Assembly: GCA_965242605.1 (NCBI GenBank)
Contig: CBDESS010000001.1
Span: 620,001-684,000, forward strand
Direction: 5' to 3'
Length of the DNA stretch: 64,000 nucleotides
Origin: JAAXHF01 sp965242605
Lineage (GTDB): Bacteria > Desulfobacterota > Binatia > Bin18
Part shown: positions 49,634 to 58,037 of the stretch, piece after piece
Numbering within the stretch: the first letter of the stretch is position 1
How the letters are laid out: each line of letters starts with the position of its first letter
Notes under the pieces: model-generated
What the model was told of the DNA's origin: nothing
What the model saw: the letters and a program-made list of their open reading frames with translations, nothing else
The model's database searches: none
Program-made: the position numbers and the translations under genes

Positions 49634-51150
49634 TGCGCACTTCCCACTTGCGGCTGCTCGCGGTCCGCGGTCTGGGCCGAGGCCCGGTCCAGCCGGGCCA
49701 GGGTCGCCTCAACCGACTTTTCCATGCGGGTCAGGAATGGCCGCGGATACAGCCCCATGAAGAGCATCAGGGCCAGCAGGGGGGCAAAGATCAGCATTTG
49801 CCGGCAGTCGAGGTCTCTGGGGCTGGTGTTGGCTGTGTTCGTGACCGGCCCGAACATGACCCGCTGGAACATCCACAGCATATACACCGCCCCGAGCACA
49901 ACGCCGGAAACGGCCAGGACGGCGACCACCGGGCTGGCCTCAAAGGTACCGAGCAGAATAAGAAACTCTCCCACAAAGCCGCTGAGGCCGGGCAGGCCAA
50001 TGGACGACAGCAGCACAAACAGAAAGACCGAGGCGTACACCGGCATCTGCTTCCACAGCCCGCCGTACTCGCTGATGAGCCGCGTGTGACGCTGCTCATA
50101 GACCACGCCGATCAGCAGAAACAGTGCCCCGGTAGACAGGCCGTGGCCCAGCATCTGATAGATGGCACCCTCGGCCCCCTGTACATTGAAGGCAAAGAGG
50201 CCCAGGATGACAAAGCCGAGGTGGCTGACTGAGGAATAGGCCACCAGCTTCTTCAGGTCCGGCTGGACCATAGCTACGAGAGCACCGTAGATAATGCCGA
50301 TGACCGCCAGGGCCATGATGAGCGGCGCGGCCTCTATGGCGGCCGCGGGGAAGAGCGGCAGGGCAAAGCGCACAAACCCGTAGGCACCCATTTTGAGCAG
50401 CACCCCGGCCAGGATGACCGAGCCGCCGGTCGGGGCCTCAACGTGGGCGTCGGGCAGCCAGGTATGAAACGGAAACAGCGGCACTTTGATCGCAAACGAC
50501 AGGGCAAAGGCCGCAAACAGCCAGCGCTGGGTGTCAAGGGGAATCACCAACTGGTACAGGCGGAGCAGGTCAAAGGTCAGGAGCTGCTGCTGGCTGTGAT
50601 GCAGGGAGGCCAGATACAGGATCGCCACTAGCATCAGCAGGCTGCCGAGCATGGTATACAGCAGGAATTTCAGGGCTGCGTACACGCGGCGGGGCCCGCC
50701 CCAGATGCCGATCAGGAAATACATCGGGATCAGCATGAGCTCCCAGAACACATAGAACAGGAACAGGTCAATGGCCACAAAAGTGCCCACCATACCGGTC
50801 TCCAGGACGAGGAAAAAGAACTGGTACTCCTTGACCCGGCTGTGCGTCTCTGCCCAACTGGCCAGCAGCACCAGCGGCGTCAGAAAGCTGGTCAGCAGCA
50901 CCAGAAACAGGCTGATGCCGTCTACGCCGACGTAGTACTGGATGCCGAAGTCTGCAATCCAGGCGTAGCGCTCGACAAACTGGAAGTCGGCCGTCTGGCT
51001 GTCAAAACCGGCCAGCACGCCCAGCGAGATGACAAAGGTCAGCAGGGCGGTGGTCAGGGCGACATAGCGAATTCTCGCCTCCTGCTCCCTGGGCACGAAG
51101 AGGATGGCCAGAGCGCCCAACAAGGGCAGAAAGACGAGCGCACTTACCAT
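49624..51150 (-). CDS. nuoM: NADH-quinone oxidoreductase subunit M
   Basis: 508 residues from the ATG at 51148-51150 (MVSALVFLPLLGALAILFV); the longer frame adds residues encoded within nuoL. FYVFWELMLIPMYFLIGIWGGPRRVYAALKFLLYTMLGSLLML holds the conserved glutamate and lysine of the antiporter-like subunits. IKVPLFPFHTWLPDAHVEAPTGGSVILAGVLLKMGAYGF is the second signature. The start overlaps the nuoL stop by 7 bases. Confidence 0.95.
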   Translation of the reverse strand: MVSALVFLPLLGALAILFVPREQEARIRYVALTTALLTFVISLGVLAGFDSQTADFQFVERYAWIADFGIQYYVGVDGISLFLVLLTSFLTPLVLLASWAETHSRVKEYQFFFLVLETGMVGTFVAIDLFLFYVFWELMLIPMYFLIGIWGGPRRVYAALKFLLYTMLGSLLMLVAILYLASLHHSQQQLLTFDLLRLYQLVIPLDTQRWLFAAFALSFAIKVPLFPFHTWLPDAHVEAPTGGSVILAGVLLKMGAYGFVRFALPLFPAAAIEAAPLIMALAVIGIIYGALVAMVQPDLKKLVAYSSVSHLGFVILGLFAFNVQGAEGAIYQMLGHGLSTGALFLLIGVVYEQRHTRLISEYGGLWKQMPVYASVFLFVLLSSIGLPGLSGFVGEFLILLGTFEASPVVAVLAVSGVVLGAVYMLWMFQRVMFGPVTNTANTSPRDLDCRQMLIFAPLLALMLFMGLYPRPFLTRMEKSVEATLARLDRASAQTADREQPQVGSAQWR

Positions 51151-53024
51151 AGATAATACCCCAGAATGAGCATGGCTCCGGCCAGAAACGAGAGGGCGTA
51201 GGTCTGGACATTGCCGGTCTGCCACAGGCGTAGCGCTGAGCCGCTGGCGTCGGCTGTTTCGGCTGTGCCGTTCACCGCCCGGTCAATGACCCGCGTGTCC
51301 CACACCTGCCACAGCCACTGCGAGGCGAGCAGCGTCGGGCGGACAAAGACGGCCTGGTAGATTTCGTCAATGTAGCAGGTGTTCAGCAGCAGCGTGTGCA
51401 GGCCGGCGAACTGTCGGCTCAGCTGCGCGGCCCGGCCCGGCTCGCGCACATACAGGACATACGCCAGCCAGATGCCGGCCAGGCCGACCAGCGTTGGCGC
51501 GTAGCGAACTGCAAGCGACACATGCGCGGCGTGGTGCTGGTCAAACACCGCCTGTAAAAAATGGGGAACATCGAAGTAGCCGCCAAGGACCGACAGCACG
51601 GCCAGCCCAATCAGCGGGGCGGTCATCACCGGGGGCGACTCATGGATATGGGCGGCCAGCTCGTGACCGGCCCGGGGCTCGCCCCAGAAGGTGACAAACA
51701 GCAGCCGGAACATGTACAATGCGGTCAGGCCGGCCCCCAGTGTGCCTGTCAGCCACAGTATCGCCGAGCCGTGCGGGGCGGCGTAGGCTTCTTCCAGGAT
51801 CAGGTCTTTGCTGAAGAAGCCGGACAGCAGGGGCACGCCGGCAATGGCCAGGCAGCCGACTGCAAACGTCCAGTATGTGGTCGGCATGGTGGTGCGCAGC
51901 CCGCCCATCCTGCCGATGTCCTGCTCGTCGCTCATGCCGTGGATGACACTGCCGGCACCCAGAAACAGCAGGGCCTTGAAAAAGGCGTGGGTCATCAGGT
52001 GAAAGACCGCCGCCCCATACGCGCCAACCCCCAGGCCCAGGAACATATAGCCGAGCTGACTGACAGTTGAATAGGCCAGGACCTTTTTGATATCGGTCTG
52101 GACCAGGGCGATGGTGGCCGCAAACAGGGCCGTGGCCGCCCCGATGTAGGCCACCAGGGTCAGCGCAGCGGGCGACATCGCGTACAGGAAGTGCAGGCGG
52201 GCGATCAGGTAAATCCCGGCCGTGACCATAGTCGCGGCGTGGATCAGGGCGCTGACCGGCGTCGGGCCGGCCATCGCGTCCGGCAGCCACACATACAGCG
52301 GAATCTGGGCCGATTTTCCGGTCGCGCCGATGAACAGCAGCACACACACCGCGGTCACCGTGCCGACCGACAACATTGAGGCCCCGGCCTCGATGCCGGT
52401 GAACGACAGGGTCCACACGCCGTGCTCGCCCAGGCTCCAAAACAGCACAAACAGGCCCAGCAGAAAGCCGGCATCTCCGACCCGGTTGACGATAAACGCC
52501 TTTTTGCCGGCGCTGGCTTTCTCGTCGTCGGTGTACCAGAAGCCGATCAACAGGTATGAGCACAGGCCCACGCCTTCCCAGCCGACAAACAGCAGCAGCA
52601 GGTTCTCGGCCATGACCAGCACCAGCATGGCCGCGGTGAACAGGTTGAGATAGGCAAAATAGCGCGCTATGTCCGCGTCCTCGGCCATATAGCCGACCGA
52701 ATAGACATGGATCAGAAAACCGACCCCGGTGATGACCAGGATCATCACTGCGGACAGGGCATCAACTCGCAGGGCAAAGTCAACATGCAACTCCCCGGCC
52801 GTAATCCACGGAAAAATGTGGTCAACCAGTGCTCCGTCCTCGGGCAGCTGAAAAAAGGCTGACACGGCCAGCAGAAACGAAGCCAGGACCACGCCCGGAC
52901 CAATCGCGTTGACCGCCCCGCGGCCGAGCCGTGCGCCATAAAAAACATGAAACACCGCCCCCAGCAGGGGCAACAGGACAATAAAACGCAGGTAGGGAAG
53001 CGAAACGCTCAGAGCCTCGTGCAT
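51144..53024 (-). CDS. nuoL: NADH-quinone oxidoreductase subunit L
   Basis: 626 residues, the largest antiporter-like subunit, with the extra C-terminal region that forms the lateral helix. LLLFVGWEGVGLCSYLLIGFWYTDDEKASAGKKAFIVNRVGDAGFLLG contains the key glutamate and lysine. IPLYVWLPDAMAGPTPVSALIHAATMVTAGIYLIAR is the channel signature, and TDIKKVLAYSTVSQLGYMFLG follows. It lies 4 bases after nuoK. Confidence 0.96.
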   Translation of the reverse strand: MHEALSVSLPYLRFIVLLPLLGAVFHVFYGARLGRGAVNAIGPGVVLASFLLAVSAFFQLPEDGALVDHIFPWITAGELHVDFALRVDALSAVMILVITGVGFLIHVYSVGYMAEDADIARYFAYLNLFTAAMLVLVMAENLLLLFVGWEGVGLCSYLLIGFWYTDDEKASAGKKAFIVNRVGDAGFLLGLFVLFWSLGEHGVWTLSFTGIEAGASMLSVGTVTAVCVLLFIGATGKSAQIPLYVWLPDAMAGPTPVSALIHAATMVTAGIYLIARLHFLYAMSPAALTLVAYIGAATALFAATIALVQTDIKKVLAYSTVSQLGYMFLGLGVGAYGAAVFHLMTHAFFKALLFLGAGSVIHGMSDEQDIGRMGGLRTTMPTTYWTFAVGCLAIAGVPLLSGFFSKDLILEEAYAAPHGSAILWLTGTLGAGLTALYMFRLLFVTFWGEPRAGHELAAHIHESPPVMTAPLIGLAVLSVLGGYFDVPHFLQAVFDQHHAAHVSLAVRYAPTLVGLAGIWLAYVLYVREPGRAAQLSRQFAGLHTLLLNTCYIDEIYQAVFVRPTLLASQWLWQVWDTRVIDRAVNGTAETADASGSALRLWQTGNVQTYALSFLAGAMLILGYYLW

Positions 53025-53028
53025 AGCC

Positions 53029-53331
53029 TTACCACCGCAGCAGGGTCAATTCATCCGCATTGACCGTCTCTTTGCCGCGAAACACGAGCAGCACAATCGC
53101 CAGTCCGACCGCGGCCTCAGCCGCAGCCACGGCCATTACAAAAAAGACGCTCAACTGCCCGTCCATAGAGCCAAGGTGGCGGGCAAAGGCGACAAAGGAC
53201 AGGTTTACCGCGTTGAGCATCAGTTCAATCGACATGAAAATAATGATCGCGTTGCGACGCACCAGGACACCCATCACCCCAATGGTGAACAGGACCGCGC
53301 TGAGGACGAGGTGATAACCGAGGGGAACCAT
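53029..53331 (-). CDS. nuoK: NADH-quinone oxidoreductase subunit K
   Basis: 100 residues with three membrane helices, standard for NuoK. HLVLSAVLFTIGVMGVLVRRNAIIIFMSIELMLNAVNLSFVAFA contains the essential membrane glutamate in SIELMLNA, and AAAEAAVGLAIVLLVFRGKETVNADELTLL the second. It lies between nuoL and nuoJ with small gaps and is translated in series. Confidence 0.96.
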   Translation of the reverse strand: MVPLGYHLVLSAVLFTIGVMGVLVRRNAIIIFMSIELMLNAVNLSFVAFARHLGSMDGQLSVFFVMAVAAAEAAVGLAIVLLVFRGKETVNADELTLLRW

Positions 53332-53365
53332 GTGTTTCGCTTTCAGCCGTCAACGCGGCGCGTCT

Positions 53366-53860
53366 TCAAGCCTGGTGCCGGGCTAAGACCACTGCCCCGA
53401 CAACGGCTACCAGGAGCAACACCGAGGTCACTTCAAACGGAATCAGAAAATCGGTAAACAGTCGCTCGCTCAGGGCGGCGACCGTCCCAAACCCCTCCGG
53501 CAGCTCAGCCGTGGCCTCGGACGGTGCCCGGCCGAGCAGCACCCACAGCTCGATGATCAAGACCGCACCACCGCCGAGGGCGACCCGGCTCAGCCCCCGG
53601 CGCAGCGTGGGCTGAGCCGAGTCGGTCTGGAGGTTGAGCAGCATGATCACAAACAAAAACAGGACCATCACCGCCCCGGCGTAGACGATGATCTGCAACG
53701 CGGCCACCATATGGGCCTCCAGAAACAGATAGTACACCGCCAGCAGAAACAGCGTCAGGACCAGAAACAGCGCGCTGTAGACCGGGTTGGGGTGTAACAC
53801 TACCAGACCGGCGACGAGGACCAGGGGAATAGCCAGAGCAAAAAACGTGATCGGGTCCAT
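53366..53860 (-). CDS. nuoJ: NADH-quinone oxidoreductase subunit J
   Basis: 164 residues with about five membrane helices. NPVYSALFLVLTLFLLAVYYLFLEAHMVAALQIIVYAGAVMVLFLFVIMLLNL is the conserved NuoJ core with the pi-bulge helix around YAGAVMVLFLFVIM. The C-terminal TSVLLLVAVVGAVVLARHQA is normal. It lies 3 bases after nuoH. In the usual gene order nuoI would precede it; here nuoH does. Confidence 0.95.
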   Translation of the reverse strand: MDPITFFALAIPLVLVAGLVVLHPNPVYSALFLVLTLFLLAVYYLFLEAHMVAALQIIVYAGAVMVLFLFVIMLLNLQTDSAQPTLRRGLSRVALGGGAVLIIELWVLLGRAPSEATAELPEGFGTVAALSERLFTDFLIPFEVTSVLLLVAVVGAVVLARHQA

Positions 53861-53863
53861 AAG

Positions 53864-54955
53864 CTATTGCAGCAGCAGGATGACCAGCGCGGTGGCCATC
53901 ACGTTGACCAAGGCGACCGGCAACAGAATTTTCCAGCCCAGGTTTATCAACTGATCGTAGCGAAAGCGGGGCAAGGTCCAGCGAATCATGATCTGCAACC
54001 AGCAGAAGAACACCACTTTCAGGGTAAACGCGCCGACCTGGAGCAGGCTGACCAGCAGCGACGGCAGGCCCAGACTCACACCGCCCGGGAACTGAAACCC
54101 CTCGCGGCCCAGGAAAGGGACCTGCCAGCCGCCAAAAAACAGCGTTGTCACCAGCGCGGCAACCACCACTACCTCGACAAAATCGACCAGCATGAAGGTT
54201 GCCTGCTTCATGCCTGAGTACTCGGTGAAATAGCCCGAGATCAACTCTGACTCGGCCTCCGGCAGATCAAACGGGTTGCGTTTGCTCTCAGCAATCCCGG
54301 CCGTCAGAAAGATGAAAAAGGCGACCGGCTGCAAAAAAATACCCCAGGCCGGGATAAGCCCGCCCCACAGCTCGCCCTGAGCGCGCGCAATGTCTTGCAA
54401 GTCGAGCGTGCCAAAGCTCAGGACCACCCCGATCAGTGACAGGCCCAGGGCGATTTCATACGAAATCATCTGGGCTGAGCCGCGAATGCCGCCCAGCAAG
54501 GCCCAGCGGTTATTGGACGCCCAGCCGCCCAGCACCACCCCGTACACCCCAAGCGACAGCATGGCCAGGACGTACAGCAGACCGACGTTGAGCGAAGCCG
54601 CCTGGAGGGAAATCGTCCGCCCGCCGATAATCAGCACATCCCCGAACGGGATGACCAGAAACGTGATCAGAATCGGCAGCAGAGCAATAATCGGGGCCAG
54701 GGTATGCAACAGGCGGTCGGCCCCCGGCGGGATAAAGTCCTCTTTGGTAATCAGTTTGAGGGGATCGGCAACCAGGGTATTAATAAGGCCCAGGTTAAAC
54801 GGCAGCTTGCCAAAAATGGCGGCCCGATTGGCACCTATCCGGTCTTGCAGCACAGCGCTGCCCTTGCGCTCAACCCACAGCAGCAGCCCGCCAAGGTTGA
54901 TGACCATGAACAGGACAAGCAGGGTAAGCGTAAAAGAGACGATAAAATCCAGCAT
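53864..54955 (-). CDS. nuoH: NADH-quinone oxidoreductase subunit H
   Basis: 363 residues, eight or nine membrane helices. WVERKGSAVLQDRIGANRAAIFGKL and LKLITKEDFIPPGADRLLHTLAPI form the conserved quinone-site entrance. PFDLPEAESELISGYFTEYSGMKQATFMLVDF contains the conserved charged loop that links to NuoB and NuoI. The C-terminal WTLPRFRYDQLINLGWKILLPVAL is typical. nuoI normally follows nuoH in complete operons but is absent here. Confidence 0.96.
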   Translation of the reverse strand: MLDFIVSFTLTLLVLFMVINLGGLLLWVERKGSAVLQDRIGANRAAIFGKLPFNLGLINTLVADPLKLITKEDFIPPGADRLLHTLAPIIALLPILITFLVIPFGDVLIIGGRTISLQAASLNVGLLYVLAMLSLGVYGVVLGGWASNNRWALLGGIRGSAQMISYEIALGLSLIGVVLSFGTLDLQDIARAQGELWGGLIPAWGIFLQPVAFFIFLTAGIAESKRNPFDLPEAESELISGYFTEYSGMKQATFMLVDFVEVVVVAALVTTLFFGGWQVPFLGREGFQFPGGVSLGLPSLLVSLLQVGAFTLKVVFFCWLQIMIRWTLPRFRYDQLINLGWKILLPVALVNVMATALVILLLQ

Positions 54956-55013
54956 GGGTTCTCGAGGGTGAGGGGTATCTGTACGCGGCGGGTTCCCCTG
55001 TGTCTATCTGTGT

Positions 55014-55496
55014 CTATATTGTGTCCGCTAAACCGTCGACCAGGCGTCCGACCTGGTCGGGGGTCAGGTTTTCATGGTAGTCGTCGTTGACCTGGACAAC
55101 CGGGGCCGTGCCGCACGAGCCGAGGCACTCGACCTCACCCAGCGAAAAGACCCGGTCGGCCGTGGTCTGGCCCGGCACGATGCCGAGCTTGTCCTGTAGA
55201 CGGTCCACAATCCGGTCTGCGCCCCGCAGGCGACACGACAGATTCGTACACACCTGGAGGTGAAACCGGCCCATCGGCTTCTTGTACAGCATCGTATAGA
55301 ACGAGGCGACCGAAGCCACATAGGCCGGCGACAGACCGAGGAGGCCGGCGATATACTCCATGACCTCCAGACTCAGATAGCCAAACTCCTCCTGGGCCAA
55401 CCAGAATGTCGGCAGGAGGGCCGCCTGCTTGGTCGGGTAGTGGCTCAGAACCTCTTCAAAGCGTTGATAGGTCTCGTCTGAGAATTGTACGGACAT
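55014..55496 (-). CDS. nuoE: NADH-quinone oxidoreductase subunit E
   Basis: 160 residues, thioredoxin-like 2Fe-2S subunit. The four cluster ligands are in CTNLSC (about residues 84-89) and ECLGSCGTAPVVQVN (C at about 125 and 129). N-terminal ALLPTFWLAQEEFGYLSLEVMEYIAGLLGL is the helical docking part. It works with NuoF, whose gene is not in this run. It is separated from nuoH by 58 bases. Confidence 0.95.
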   Translation of the reverse strand: MSVQFSDETYQRFEEVLSHYPTKQAALLPTFWLAQEEFGYLSLEVMEYIAGLLGLSPAYVASVASFYTMLYKKPMGRFHLQVCTNLSCRLRGADRIVDRLQDKLGIVPGQTTADRVFSLGEVECLGSCGTAPVVQVNDDYHENLTPDQVGRLVDGLADTI

Positions 55497-55514
55497 GCCG
55501 GGTTGTGTGCGCGG

Positions 55515-56783
55515 TTATCTATCGCACTCTCCACCAATCATGTTGACCATCCCGAAGGTGGTGATGATATCGGACACCAGGTGGCCTCTCAGCATCGTGC
55601 CCAGCGCGGCCATGCCAAAGAAGCACGGCGGGCGGACCCGGACGCGGTAGGGCCGGCCGCTGCCGTCGCTGACCAAGTAGAAACCGAGTTCTCCGTTGGC
55701 CCCTTCAACCGGGATATAGACCTCACCGGGCGGGATTTTCACCCCCTCAATGACCAGCTTGAAGTGGTTCATCAACCCCTCGATATTGCCGTAGACCTCT
55801 CTTTTGTCGGGCAGGCTGATACGCGGGTCGTCAACCCGGATCGGGCCTTCGGGCAGCTGCTCAAGGGCTTGCTCAATGATGCGCTTGCTCTGCCTGAGTT
55901 CTTCAAAGCGCACCGCAAAGCGGTCGTAGTTGTCGCCCTGGGTGCCGGTCGGAATATCGAAGTCAAGCCGGTCGTAGACCAGATACGGCTGCGAGCGACG
56001 AATATCGTGCGGAATGCCGGTCGCCCGCAACAGCGGGCCGGTCAGGCTGTAGGACACCGCGTCCTGTTGAGAGATAGCGCCGACCCCGGACATGCGATCA
56101 ATAAAAATCCGGTTCTTTGACAGCAGTTGGTCGCAGTCGGACAGGATTTTGTCCATGTCAGCAAACGTACTCCGCACCCGCTCGGCAAACCCGTGGGGAA
56201 CATCCTGGGTCACCCCACCGACCCGGGCATAGCTGACGGTCAGCCGCGCCCCGGTCACGGCCGAGACCAGGTCGTAGAGCATCTCGCGCGTCTCCATCAT
56301 GTAGAAGCCGACCGAGATGGCACCAGCCTCGGCCGCGGCCATGCCCAGACACGTCATGTGGTCGGTAATACGCGAGATTTCGCTCATAATGGTCCGAATG
56401 TACTGGCAGCGTTCCGGCACCTCGACTTCCAGCAGCTTTTCGGCCGCCAGGGCAAACGCCACATTATTGATCAGCGGCGAGGCGTAGTTCAGTCGGTCGG
56501 TATACGGCACGACATGGTTCCAGGTGCGCTGCTCGCACATCTTCTCAAACCCCCGGTGCAGATAGCCGATTTCGGTATCCAGATTGAGGATTTTTTCGCC
56601 GTCAAGGGTCAGGTTGAACTTGATCGTGCCGTGGGTGGCCGGATGGGACGGCCCCATCTGGAGCGACATCACCTCCGAGCTCGGGTCAAAGCCGTCGGGA
56701 GAAGACAGCGGTGATATCTCCTCTGAAGACTGGTCATGGCCGCGCTCTTGGGCGTCCGCGGCCGGGAGTGGCTCTTGTGCCAT
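55515..56783 (-). CDS. nuoD: NADH-quinone oxidoreductase subunit D
   Basis: 422 residues from the ATG at 56781-56783. The N-terminal 35 residues are acidic and serine-rich before the core starts at SLQMGPSHPATHGTIKFNLTLDGEKI, whose histidine lines the quinone site. IGYLHRGFEKMCE, RVVPYTDRLNY-like HVVPYTDRLNYASP and the C-terminal VDVIMGS-equivalent TFGMVNMIGGECDR complete the 49-kDa pattern. The start lies one base after the nuoC stop. The N-terminal extension is unusual but not unique. Confidence 0.95.
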   Translation of the reverse strand: MAQEPLPAADAQERGHDQSSEEISPLSSPDGFDPSSEVMSLQMGPSHPATHGTIKFNLTLDGEKILNLDTEIGYLHRGFEKMCEQRTWNHVVPYTDRLNYASPLINNVAFALAAEKLLEVEVPERCQYIRTIMSEISRITDHMTCLGMAAAEAGAISVGFYMMETREMLYDLVSAVTGARLTVSYARVGGVTQDVPHGFAERVRSTFADMDKILSDCDQLLSKNRIFIDRMSGVGAISQQDAVSYSLTGPLLRATGIPHDIRRSQPYLVYDRLDFDIPTGTQGDNYDRFAVRFEELRQSKRIIEQALEQLPEGPIRVDDPRISLPDKREVYGNIEGLMNHFKLVIEGVKIPPGEVYIPVEGANGELGFYLVSDGSGRPYRVRVRPPCFFGMAALGTMLRGHLVSDIITTFGMVNMIGGECDR

Positions 56784-56784
56784 A

Positions 56785-57279
56785 TTACTTCCACGGGTTG
56801 GCGATTGGATCGCGCTCTTCAACCAGGGGCTGGCGCTTATCAACCGGGTAATCTTTTCGCAGCGGGTGGCCCTGAAACTCTTCGTACATCAAAATACGGG
56901 TCAGCTTGGGATGGTCCCGAAAAGACACCCCAAACATGTCCCACACCTCACGCTCCAGCCAGTTGGCCGCCTTCCACAACTCCGTCACCGACGGCAGCCA
57001 GGCCTCGTCCTCGGCCACCCGGACCTTGACCCGCAGGCGATGGTTGAGCCGCAGCGAGTACAGGTGGTAAACCACCTCAAAACGCGGCTCCTGCCCAAAA
57101 AAATCGACCGCGCTCAGATCAACCAGCATATTGAAAGCAAACTCGGGGGCGTCTCTGAGGCTGGTGAGGACCTCAGGCAGGTCGGTCCGTTCAAGCAGAA
57201 TCGTGGCGTTGCCGTGCCGGGCATAGCTCTCGACAATTTTGCCCGAAAAGGCGCTCTCGGCTTTGCTCAGCAACTCCAT
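56785..57279 (-). CDS. nuoC: NADH-quinone oxidoreductase subunit C
   Basis: 164 residues, standard separate 30-kDa subunit. MLVDLSAVDFFGQEPRFEVVYHLYSLRLNHRLRVKV and ANWLEREVWDMFGVSFRDHPKLTRILMYEEFQGHPLRKDYP are diagnostic. It docks with NuoD in the peripheral arm. It directly follows nuoA with a 23-base gap, so nuoB, which normally sits between them, is missing. Confidence 0.95.
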   Translation of the reverse strand: MELLSKAESAFSGKIVESYARHGNATILLERTDLPEVLTSLRDAPEFAFNMLVDLSAVDFFGQEPRFEVVYHLYSLRLNHRLRVKVRVAEDEAWLPSVTELWKAANWLEREVWDMFGVSFRDHPKLTRILMYEEFQGHPLRKDYPVDKRQPLVEERDPIANPWK

Positions 57280-57302
57280 AGGCCATCTCGCTCGTCTTTT
57301 CC

Positions 57303-57656
57303 CTAGGCCGATTCAAGCGCCCCCTTCTTAATCACATACACCAGTCCAACCGCCAGGATCAGGACAAAAACCAGCATCTCGACAAAGCCGAACAGCCCCA
57401 GCCGCCGGAACACCACCGCCCACGGGTAGAGAAACACCACCTCAATGTCAAACACGATGAAAAGAATGGCGACCAGGTAGAATTTGACCGAGAATCTTCC
57501 CCAGGCCGAGCCGCTCGGCGGATTGCCGCACTCAAACGGCTCGTCTTTGACCGCGGAGCGCTGCTTAGGGCCAAACAGGGTGCTGGCAAAGACCATCGCT
57601 CCGACGACCACCCCCGCCAGGATCAGCGCTATCAGGACCGGAACATACTGCTCCAT
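57303..57656 (-). CDS. nuoA: NADH-quinone oxidoreductase subunit A
   Basis: 117 residues from the ATG at 57654-57656, three membrane helices. ECGNPPSGSAWGRFSVKFYLVAILFIVFDIEVVFLYPWAV carries the conserved E-C-G loop cysteine and the D-x-E-x-x-F-L-Y-P-W signature. It is the first gene of the nuo run and is preceded by a promoter-like sequence at 57682-57711. Confidence 0.96.
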   Translation of the reverse strand: MEQYVPVLIALILAGVVVGAMVFASTLFGPKQRSAVKDEPFECGNPPSGSAWGRFSVKFYLVAILFIVFDIEVVFLYPWAVVFRRLGLFGFVEMLVFVLILAVGLVYVIKKGALESA

Positions 57657-57681
57657 ATTCCCCTCAGTGCATGCCCGAGGC

Positions 57682-57711
57682 ATAAAAACAGAGGGTGCCA
57701 GGGGTTGTCAA
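57682..57711 (-). promoter_or_regulatory. Candidate sigma70 promoter of the nuo operon
   Basis: On the minus strand TTGACA (57711-57706), an 18-base spacer and TTTTAT (57687-57682, four of six matches). The leader to the nuoA start codon would be about 20 bases, with GAGGGG as ribosome-binding site. Confidence 0.45.
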
Positions 57712-57798
57712 GCCAGGATGTGCGCAACACGCCGCCCGCAAGCCGTCTGTTTCTTGCGATCCCAACCCGGAGGTGGTACAACCCTAAGATACACCGCA

Positions 57799-57885
57799 GG
57801 AGAGGTGCCAGAGTGGTCGATTGGGCACGACTGGAAATCGTGTGTACCTTTACCGGTACCGAGGGTTCGAATCCCTCCCTCTCCG
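57799..57885 (+). tRNA. tRNA-Ser (anticodon GGA)
   Basis: 87 nucleotides with long variable arm. Acceptor GGAGAGG pairs with CCTCTCC (57878-57884), discriminator G. The anticodon loop ACTGGAAATC-type has GGA in the middle. T-loop GGTTCGAATC is canonical. CCA is not encoded. Confidence 0.95.
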
Positions 57886-57890
57886 TCAGA

Positions 57891-57997
57891 GGTGATAGCT
57901 AGGTCCTGCGCAAGGGAGGTCGGGAACCCCGTCAGGTCCGGAAGGAAGCAGCGGTACCGATTTCGACCCTGTGCCGCAGGGTAGCCTAGCTATCACC
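57891..57997 (+). ncRNA. ffs: Signal recognition particle RNA, small bacterial type
   Basis: 107 nucleotides. The ends GGTGATAGCTA and TAGCTATCACC pair perfectly, and the apical part has the signature GTCAGGTCCGGAAGGAAGCA, which binds Ffh. It lies 5 bases after tRNA-Ser and 40 bases before dnaX. Confidence 0.95.
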
Positions 57998-58037
57998 CCT
58001 GACGGCAGAGGGAGAGCTCTCCACAGCGTTGCCAGCC

